A stretch of DNA of 6,495 bases, from assembly GCA_001557035.1 (NCBI GenBank), contig LSKJ01000162.1:1-6495 (forward strand). The letters are read 5' to 3'. The DNA comes from Rhodospirillaceae bacterium CCH5-H10. Its GTDB lineage: Bacteria; Pseudomonadota; Alphaproteobacteria; Reyranellales; Reyranellaceae. Positions 1-4,371 of the stretch are shown here, piece after piece. Below the pieces are notes generated by a model, which had not been told where the DNA came from, did no database searches, and saw only the letters and a program-made list of their open reading frames with translations. The position numbers and the translations under genes are program-made. The stretch's first letter is position 1. Every line of letters begins with the position of its first letter.

Positions 1-15
1 GCCCATGACCCCATC

Positions 16-55
16 GCCCCGTATGACGGGGCACTTCCCCCTCTGAAGGGGGAAG
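16..55 (-). terminator. Tandem GC-rich hairpins after the lipoprotein gene
   Basis: Two perfect inverted repeats stand back to back, one base apart. The first (16-32) has 7-bp arms GCCCCGT and ACGGGGC around a 3-base loop. The second (34-55) has 8-bp arms CTTCCCCC and GGGGGAAG around the loop TCTGAA. They start 36 bp beyond the stop codon of the last gene of the minus-strand cluster, which is where a transcription end is expected. Neither stem is followed by a T-run on either strand, so this is not a textbook intrinsic terminator. It could be an RNA 3'-end stabiliser, a Rho-assisted end, or a copy of a dispersed palindromic intergenic repeat. The structures are read directly; the terminator role is inferred. 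Confidence 0.5.
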
Positions 56-91
56 CAATTGATCATGAATTCAATCCACGACGGAAAGACT

Positions 92-643
92 CTACCGCGC
101 GGGGCGATCAGGGAGCGTGTAGAGCGCCTCGACGAGTTTGCGCAGGTTGGCGCTCACCGCGCGTTCGTTGGCGATGACCAGGCGGGCATTGTTGTCGAGT
201 GCGTCGTCGAAGGTCGCGGTGGCGGGCGTCGCGAGAGTGGTTTCGTAGACCACCGCGCCCGTGACGGCGTCCGTCAGCCGGTAGGCGACGACCGCCTCGA
301 CGGTCATACCGTAGCCCGCGAAGGGCTTCTCGAGCTTCAGCAACGTCGAATCGAGCCGGAAGCGCCCGCCCTCGGCGCGACCGAGACCCGCCTCCATGAG
401 CGTGCGCACGAGCGCGGCCTGGAACTGCGCATTGTCGATGCCGGCGGTCCAGCGCGGGGAGGCGCCGGGACCGCCGCTCACCGGGCCGGCGGTGATCGAC
501 TGGCGGTAGGCCGGCGCCGGACCGGCCGGGAGCGACGTCAGGTCCGGCACCATCGCCGCCGGCCTGACCGGCGGCGCGGCGCAGGCGCCCAGCAGCGCAA
601 GCACGAGGGCAAGCGTCGCGGCGAAAGAAGCGGAAGAACGCAT
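92..643 (-). CDS. Small lipoprotein of unknown function
   Basis: This gene encodes a 183-residue protein with a lipoprotein signal peptide. The N-terminus is MRSS, a hydrophobic stretch follows at residues 7-19, and the lipobox LLGAC has the lipidated Cys at position 21. The mature protein should be anchored to a membrane facing the periplasm. After a Pro/Ala-rich linker (22-45) comes a mixed alpha/beta domain. It has a segment resembling the repeated-strand pattern of small outer-membrane lipoproteins (VEAVVAYRLTDAVTGAVVYE, about 115-134) and a helical C-terminus. I do not recognise a named family; it is superficially like YajG/LptE-type lipoproteins, but no diagnostic motif supports that. 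The start is chosen because GGGGAG lies 6 nt upstream of ATG and overlaps the end of the preceding hydrolase gene, 12 bp away. That spacing implies co-transcription and coupled translation. It is the last gene of the cluster. Confidence 0.8.
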   Translation of the reverse strand: MRSSASFAATLALVLALLGACAAPPVRPAAMVPDLTSLPAGPAPAYRQSITAGPVSGGPGASPRWTAGIDNAQFQAALVRTLMEAGLGRAEGGRFRLDSTLLKLEKPFAGYGMTVEAVVAYRLTDAVTGAVVYETTLATPATATFDDALDNNARLVIANERAVSANLRKLVEALYTLPDRPAR

Positions 644-649
644 CTTTAT

Positions 650-655
650 CTCCCC
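650..655 (-). promoter_or_regulatory. Ribosome binding site of the lipoprotein gene
   Basis: Reading the minus strand, GGGGAG begins directly after the TAG stop codon of the hydrolase gene and ends 6 nt before the lipoprotein ATG. Its position in the 12-bp junction means ribosomes ending the hydrolase are well placed to restart. This fixes the lipoprotein start. Confidence 0.7.
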
Positions 656-1630
656 CTAAAGACCCTTCAGGAATTCGATCAGCAGGCGGTTCACCTCGGC
701 GGCGCGCTCCTGCTGCACCCAATGGCCGGCGCCGTCGAGGATGTGACTGCCGCGCAGGCCGGGCAAGGTCTTGGGGTAGGCGTCGAGCTGGCTCTTGGCT
801 GCGGGGAAGCGCAGCACGCCGTCGCGGCTGCCGGCGATGAACTGCGAGGGCTGGCGGATCGGCTGGCCGCGCCAAGGTCCGCTCAGTTCCCAGTTGCGGC
901 GCAGGTTGCGGTACCAGTTGAGCCCGCCCCGGAAGCCCGCGCGCGCGAACTCGCCGGCGTAGTAATCGAGGTCGGCGTCGCTCAGCCAAGCGGGCAGTTT
1001 CTCGGGATCGACGGTGTTGGCCAGGAGCGTGCCGCCCGTGAGACGGCCGAAGCCCTTGTCCTTCTCCGTCATCTCGCCGCCGGCCGTGTAGTAGAGCTTG
1101 CGCAGGGCGCCACGGATGTCCTGCTGCAGCTCGGCCTCGGCCACGCCCGGCTTCTGGAAATACTGAAGATAGAAGTTGTCGATGCCGAGCTTCTCCAGCG
1201 CCGACAGGATGTCGACATAGCCCGGCGGCGCGTAGGGCACGCTCATGGCCGAGACCGCGGTGAAGAGATCGGGCCGCCAGAGGGCGGCATGCCAGGCGAC
1301 GGGCGCACCCCAGTCATGGCCCACGATGACCGCCTTCGTCTCACCGAGCGCCTTCACCAGCTCGGCCATGTCGCCCACGAGATGATAGAGCGTGTACTGG
1401 TCGATCGGTTCGGGCGACTGCGTGCCGCCATAGCCGCGCATGTCCGGAGCGACGGCGCGGAAGCCGGCCGCGCTCACCGCCTGAAGCTGATGGCGCCACG
1501 AATACCAGCTCTCCGGCCAACCATGGCAGAACAGGACCAGCGGCCCGCTGCCGGCTTCGGCGTAACGCATGTGGATGTTGTTGGCCGTCGTCGTCTTGAG
1601 CGTGACGCCCGGCACCGGTGAGTTGGTCAT
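656..1630 (-). CDS. Alpha/beta hydrolase, epoxide hydrolase family
   Basis: This 324-residue protein is a probable cytosolic epoxide hydrolase, opening epoxides to diols through a covalent ester on an Asp nucleophile. No signal peptide is visible. The oxyanion-hole motif HGWPE is at 36-40 and the nucleophile elbow GHDWG at 104-108 gives Asp106. FIAGSRDGV supplies the acid Asp270, and GAGHW supplies the base His303. The cap domain carries YFQKPGVAEAEL (157-168) and GFRGGLNWYRN (232-242), both typical of soluble epoxide hydrolases. By manual alignment to the human enzyme as remembered, Tyr154 and Tyr224 fall at the two cap tyrosines that activate the epoxide. That favours an epoxide hydrolase over a haloalkane dehalogenase. 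Length is normal for the single-domain bacterial form. The start has GGAGG 9 nt upstream. It lies 39 bp after aztB and 12 bp before the lipoprotein gene, so it is probably in the same unit. The physiological substrate is unknown. Confidence 0.92.
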   Translation of the reverse strand: MTNSPVPGVTLKTTTANNIHMRYAEAGSGPLVLFCHGWPESWYSWRHQLQAVSAAGFRAVAPDMRGYGGTQSPEPIDQYTLYHLVGDMAELVKALGETKAVIVGHDWGAPVAWHAALWRPDLFTAVSAMSVPYAPPGYVDILSALEKLGIDNFYLQYFQKPGVAEAELQQDIRGALRKLYYTAGGEMTEKDKGFGRLTGGTLLANTVDPEKLPAWLSDADLDYYAGEFARAGFRGGLNWYRNLRRNWELSGPWRGQPIRQPSQFIAGSRDGVLRFPAAKSQLDAYPKTLPGLRGSHILDGAGHWVQQERAAEVNRLLIEFLKGL

Positions 1631-1639
1631 TTCAGGTTT

Positions 1640-1644
1640 CCTCC
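1640..1644 (-). promoter_or_regulatory. Strong ribosome binding site of the hydrolase gene
   Basis: GGAGG on the minus strand sits 9 nt before the ATG at 1630 and supports that start. The site overlaps the perfect 10-bp palindrome CTCCGCGGAG (1641-1650), so most of it could pair with neighbouring bases in the mRNA. Whether that pairing matters is not known. Confidence 0.7.
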
Positions 1645-1669
1645 GCGGAGGTCACCCTAGCCCGCCGCG

Positions 1670-2539
1670 TTACCCGCGCAAGTGAACCGGTCGCGACAGG
1701 CGCGCCCGCACCGAGGCGCGCGTGCCGAACAGCAGCGACAGCAGGAAGAACAAGCTGGCGAACAGCACGATCACCGGACCCGACGGCAGACCGGCATGGA
1801 ACGAGACGAGGAGGCCGACGGCCGCCGACACGAAAGCCATCGGCGCAGCGACCAGGCTCATCGACCAGACTTCGCGCGCCCAGAAGGACGAGGCGACGGC
1901 CGGCAACAGTATGAGGCCCAGCGCCATCAGGGTGCCCAGCGCCTGGAAGCCCGCCACCATGTTCAGCACGGCAAGCGACAGGAAGAGATAGTGATAGAGC
2001 GAGCCGCGCACGCCCATGGCAGCGAGGAAGCCGGGGTTGAAGCACTCCACGACCAGCGGGCGGTAGATGGCGGCAAGCCCGACCAGCGTCGCCGTCGCCG
2101 TCGACACGACGAGGATCAGCGCGCCGTCGTCGACCGCCAGGATCGCGCCGAACAATATGTTCATCAGGTCGACCGCCGACCCGCGCAACGAGACGATGAG
2201 CACGCCCAGCGCCATCGCCGTGAGATAGGCGGCGGCAAAGCTCGCATCCTCGCGCATGCTGGAGAAGCGCGCGATGACGCCGGAGAGCAGCGCGGTCGCA
2301 ACACCGGCAATGAAGCCGCCAAGACTCATCGCCGGCAGGGAGAGGCCGCCGATCAGGAAGCCCATCGCCGCGCCGGGCAGCAGCGAATGCGCCAGCGCAT
2401 CGCCCATCAGGCTCATGCGGCGCAGGATCAGGAAGACACCGATCGCCGAACCGCCGACCGACAACGCCAGACTCGCGACCAGCGCGCGGCGCATGAAGCC
2501 GAAATCGGCGAAGGGCGCGATCACATACTCGTACAACAT
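1670..2539 (-). CDS. aztB: Zinc ABC transporter permease, AztB type
   Basis: This is the membrane subunit of a zinc importer of the ABC-3 (ZnuB/MntB/AztB) family, 289 residues, in the inner membrane. Most of the protein is hydrophobic, with about eight likely membrane helices between residues 15 and 272, and a basic C-terminal tail follows. The family's conserved cytoplasmic-coupling and pore region is RRMSLMGDALAHSLLPGAA (40-58). MREDASFAAAYL (95-106), LFGAILAVDD (129-138) and FQALGTLMALGLILLPA (198-214) also fit. The N-terminal MRRALVASLALS and LRGSAVDL segments resemble AztB of the Paracoccus-type AztABCD system more than ZnuB, judged from memory. The ATG at 2539 is preferred over the longer open frame to 2704, whose extra residues are out-of-frame reading of aztA. 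No good Shine-Dalgarno is visible, so coupling to aztA, which ends 16 bp upstream, is likely. No substrate-binding protein follows. Confidence 0.9.
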   Translation of the reverse strand: MLYEYVIAPFADFGFMRRALVASLALSVGGSAIGVFLILRRMSLMGDALAHSLLPGAAMGFLIGGLSLPAMSLGGFIAGVATALLSGVIARFSSMREDASFAAAYLTAMALGVLIVSLRGSAVDLMNILFGAILAVDDGALILVVSTATATLVGLAAIYRPLVVECFNPGFLAAMGVRGSLYHYLFLSLAVLNMVAGFQALGTLMALGLILLPAVASSFWAREVWSMSLVAAPMAFVSAAVGLLVSFHAGLPSGPVIVLFASLFFLLSLLFGTRASVRARLSRPVHLRG

Positions 2540-2555
2540 GAGACGCGGCCGTCGG

Positions 2556-3299
2556 TCAGGCGCTGAGCCGCATCGGCACTTCGCAGGCGCCGGCATGCTC
2601 GTCCCAGGCTTCGGCCATGGCGCGGGCGCGCAGCAGGTTCTCCGACGAGAGCACGCGCGAGGTCGGGCCGACGTCGACCAGTTCGCGCGCCAGCAGCAGC
2701 GCATGCGGGAAGTCGCGTCGCACCTGGTCGAAATCGTGCAGCACCGCGACGACAGTGCGCTTCTCTTCCCGCCAGCGACGGATCACCACCATCAGGTCGG
2801 CGACTGTCTTGCTGTCGATGGCGGCAAACGGCTCGTCGAGCAGGACAAGATCGGCGTCCTGCAGGAGCAGGCGCGCGAACAGCACGCGCTGGAACTGGCC
2901 CACCGACAGCGTATCGATCGGACGGCGCTCGAAGCCGCCGAGCCCGACCGCCTCGATGGCGTGATGAGCATCGTGCAGGTCGACATGCTTTGCGGCGCCG
3001 AAGCCGCCGAAGCGCGACCAGCGGCCGAGCAGCACCGTGTCGAGCACCGAGATCGGGAAGGAACGGTCGATCTCCGCCTGCTGCGGCAGGTAGGCGATGC
3101 GCCTGGCCGTACACTCGATGCGGCCCTCTATCCGCGGCGCCAACCCCAGCAGGGCCTTCAGCAGCGTGCTCTTGCCGGCGCCGTTGGGGCCGACGATGGC
3201 GGTCATCTCGCCGGCCGGGATCTCCGCCGACACGTGATGGACCGCCGGATGGCGGTCGTAGCTGACTGTCAGGTCGGTCAAGCGAAGCGCGGCCGTCAT
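2556..3299 (-). CDS. aztA: Zinc ABC transporter ATP-binding protein, AztA type
   Basis: This 247-residue cytoplasmic ATPase powers the importer formed with AztB. Walker A is GPNGAGKST (37-45) and the Q-loop lies in YLPQQAEIDRSFPISV (70-85). The signature is LSVGQFQRV (131-139), Walker B is LVLLDEP (151-157) with catalytic Glu156, and the switch His is 188 in AVLHDFDQVRRDFP. The phrases SYDRHPAVHHVS, LFARLLLQDADL and NLLRARAMAEAWDEHA are characteristic of AztA-type zinc ATPases as I remember them; ZnuC or a manganese ATPase are the alternatives. An oddity is Val in the signature where LSGGQ is usual. The start is fixed by GAGGA 5 nt before the ATG. The open frame continues upstream to 4433, but that extension is antisense to the DUF1223 gene and not coding. 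Acidic and Cys residues near the C-terminus (EHAGACE) might touch metal; this is inference. Confidence 0.93.
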   Translation of the reverse strand: MTAALRLTDLTVSYDRHPAVHHVSAEIPAGEMTAIVGPNGAGKSTLLKALLGLAPRIEGRIECTARRIAYLPQQAEIDRSFPISVLDTVLLGRWSRFGGFGAAKHVDLHDAHHAIEAVGLGGFERRPIDTLSVGQFQRVLFARLLLQDADLVLLDEPFAAIDSKTVADLMVVIRRWREEKRTVVAVLHDFDQVRRDFPHALLLARELVDVGPTSRVLSSENLLRARAMAEAWDEHAGACEVPMRLSA

Positions 3300-3304
3300 G
3301 TCGG

Positions 3305-3309
3305 TCCTC
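3305..3309 (-). promoter_or_regulatory. Ribosome binding site of aztA overlapping the small ORF stop
   Basis: Reading the minus strand, GAGGA lies 5 nt before the aztA ATG. Its first bases are shared with the TGA stop codon of the upstream small ORF (TGAGGA). This arrangement supports the aztA start and is the classic layout for translational coupling. Confidence 0.75.
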
Positions 3310-3424
3310 ACAGCGCCCACCAGGCGCAGAGCCACAGCAGCGCCGACAGGCCGAGCGCGGCGCCGACGCGGGCCGGCGCGCTCATGGCCAGCAGGGTCGT
3401 GCCGGGAGAACGAGAGTGGGGCAT
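3308..3424 (-). CDS. Possible 38-residue hydrophobic leader or membrane peptide
   Basis: A short open frame encodes 38 residues. A polar start (MPHSRSPG) is followed by one likely membrane helix, VGAALGLSALLWLCAWWAL (20-38), which runs to the end of the protein. It stops 8 bp before aztA, and its TGA is part of the aztA ribosome binding site. No Shine-Dalgarno precedes the first ATG; a second in-frame ATG (codon 14, at 3385) also lacks one. The first ATG lies about 11 nt from the Zur-like site, so the transcript could be nearly leaderless. It may be a small partner of the importer, a coupling leader, or non-coding 5' sequence. The hydrophobic Leu/Trp-rich ending is not what random high-GC sequence most often gives, which raises it above chance. 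I recognise no family. Confidence 0.45.
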   Translation of the reverse strand: MPHSRSPGTTLLAMSAPARVGAALGLSALLWLCAWWAL

Positions 3425-3434
3425 GGAAATAGAT

Positions 3435-3449
3435 TGTTATAATATTACC
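3435..3449. promoter_or_regulatory. Zur-box-like operator in the divergent intergenic region
   Basis: The AT-rich 15-mer TGTTATAATATTACC stands alone in otherwise GC-rich DNA. It is an imperfect palindrome. It matches the core of the enterobacterial Zur consensus (TGTTATA-N-TATAACA, from memory) at 12 of 14 fixed positions, all seven on the left and five on the right. Zur represses zinc-uptake genes when zinc is plentiful, and this site lies immediately upstream of the aztA/aztB cluster. It also lies 105 bp upstream of the divergent DUF1223 gene. Another Fur-family regulator (Fur, Mur) could use a similar site, but the zinc-importer context favours Zur. Confidence 0.75.
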
Positions 3450-3462
3450 CTTGCCGAGTCCA
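3436..3462 (-). promoter_or_regulatory. Candidate promoter of the azt cluster inside the Zur-like site
   Basis: On the minus strand, TATAAC (3441-3436) fits a -10 element and TGGACT (3462-3457) is a 4-of-6 match to a -35 element, with a short 15-bp spacer. A start about 7 nt downstream would fall near 3429, only a few bases before the small ORF. The -10 would be covered by Zur binding, as expected for repression. The plus strand also shows a perfect TATAAT at 3438-3443, but no -35 at the proper distance. The assignment is tentative. Confidence 0.35.
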
Positions 3463-3496
3463 GACGAGGCGTGCCGCGCGACGATGAGTACGTCAC

Positions 3497-3509
3497 CGGT
3501 CAGTGACCG
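3497..3509. repeat. 13-bp perfect palindrome upstream of the DUF1223 gene
   Basis: CGGTCA and TGACCG flank a single central G. The element lies 45 bp before the DUF1223 start codon and 47 bp from the Zur-like site. It has the size of a dimeric regulator's operator, but I recognise no specific family for it. It may also be chance in GC-rich sequence. The rest of the intergenic region (3425-3554) shows no other structure I can support. Confidence 0.4.
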
Positions 3510-3554
3510 ATTGTTGATTGGCGGGCGAGGGCCGGCGCGCGCATCCTGTCCATC

Positions 3555-4313
3555 ATGTCGATTGCCTCCTTTCCCGGCCGCAGATCGGTGCTGATCGGCG
3601 CCGCTGCCGTTGCGGCCGGCCTGTCGCGCGAGGTCTCGGCGCGACCCGCCACCGAAGGTCCCTGGGCGGTCGAGCTCTTCACCTCGCAGGGCTGCAACTC
3701 CTGCCCGCCGGCGGATGCCCATCTCGGTCGCCTCTCGAAGCGGCCGGACATCGTGGCCCTCGCCTTCCACGTCGACTATTGGGACTATATCGGCTGGAAG
3801 GATCCGTTCGCGTCGCGTGACACCACCGAACGCCAGCGCGCCTATGCGCGGACCCTGAAGCAACGCTACGTCTACACGCCCGAGATGGTGGTCGACGGCA
3901 TTGGGCACGATACCGGTCGCGATCGGGCGCCGATCGAGGCGCTGCTGACCCGCGCCCAGGCCCGCGCGACGCGGCGCGCGACGCCCGACCTCTCGCGGTC
4001 CCTCGGCGGCCCGCTTTCGATCAAACTCGACGCCTTCCCGCTCGGCGGTCGCGTCGCCGACGTAACGCTGGCGATCTACGATCGCCGGCATACGACACCG
4101 GTGAGAAGCGGCGAGAACCAGGGCCGCATGATCGAAAACTTCAACACGGTGCGCCACCTCGAGCTGGTCGACCGCTGGAACGGTACGGCCCGGAGCTGGA
4201 CGGTCCCCGGCGACCGCATCGGCCCCACCCAGGGCATGGCCGTGCTGGTGCAGGAGACCGACCACGGTCCGATGATCGGCTGCAACAAGCTGGAACCCGC
4301 CTACTCGGGCTGA
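3555..4313 (+). CDS. Exported DUF1223 protein, thioredoxin-like fold
   Basis: This 252-residue protein belongs to the DUF1223 family, whose members have a thioredoxin-like core and no established function. The N-terminus carries a twin arginine followed by a hydrophobic run (RRSVLIGAAAVAAGLS, 9-24) and VSA near 28, which suggests export, possibly by the Tat route. The core begins VELFTSQGCNSCPPADAHLG (39-58) with the redox-type pair Cys47 and Cys50. FHVDYWDYIGWKDPFAS (71-87), RYVYTPEMVVDG (104-115) and GENQGRMIENFNTVR (186-200) are further family blocks. One extra Cys is at 243 near the C-terminus. Length is typical. No convincing Shine-Dalgarno precedes the ATG, so the start rests on its fit with the signal sequence. 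It is divergent from the azt cluster and could share the Zur-like site. A periplasmic disulfide or redox role is only inference from CxxC. Confidence 0.93.
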   Translation: MSIASFPGRRSVLIGAAAVAAGLSREVSARPATEGPWAVELFTSQGCNSCPPADAHLGRLSKRPDIVALAFHVDYWDYIGWKDPFASRDTTERQRAYARTLKQRYVYTPEMVVDGIGHDTGRDRAPIEALLTRAQARATRRATPDLSRSLGGPLSIKLDAFPLGGRVADVTLAIYDRRHTTPVRSGENQGRMIENFNTVRHLELVDRWNGTARSWTVPGDRIGPTQGMAVLVQETDHGPMIGCNKLEPAYSG

Positions 4314-4358
4314 AATCCGGCGCCGGCCGATCGCCTTGCTTCCGCCGCGGCTGCAAGC

Positions 4359-4363
4359 GAAGG
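4359..4363 (+). promoter_or_regulatory. Ribosome binding site of the helicase gene
   Basis: GAAGG lies 8 nt before the ATG at 4372 and supports that start. The 58-bp gap after the DUF1223 gene has only weak inverted repeats, including the palindrome CCGGCGCCGG (4317-4326). No T-run follows it, so read-through from DUF1223 into the helicase gene is plausible. Confidence 0.6.
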
Positions 4364-4371
4364 TGCCGCCC

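Noticed and set aside
59..1621. Long plus-strand open frame of 520 codons opposite the lipoprotein and hydrolase genes
   Set aside because: It is antisense to two genes with clear motifs. The Arg/Gly/Ala/His-rich translation is the usual shadow of high-GC coding DNA, and no domain is recognisable.
2540..2704. Longer start for aztB at 2704
   Set aside because: The extra 55 residues are an out-of-frame reading of the aztA 3' end, rich in Arg, Cys and Pro. The permease's first membrane region follows the ATG at 2539.
3438..3443. Plus-strand promoter for the DUF1223 gene based on TATAAT
   Set aside because: The hexamer is perfect, but no -35-like sequence lies 15-19 bp upstream, and the bases are explained by the Zur-like palindrome. 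It is kept only as a possibility in the operator finding.
4317..4357. Terminator between the DUF1223 and helicase genes
   Set aside because: The inverted repeats (CCGGCGCCGG without a loop, and CTTGC with GCAAG around 13 bases) are weak and have no T-run.
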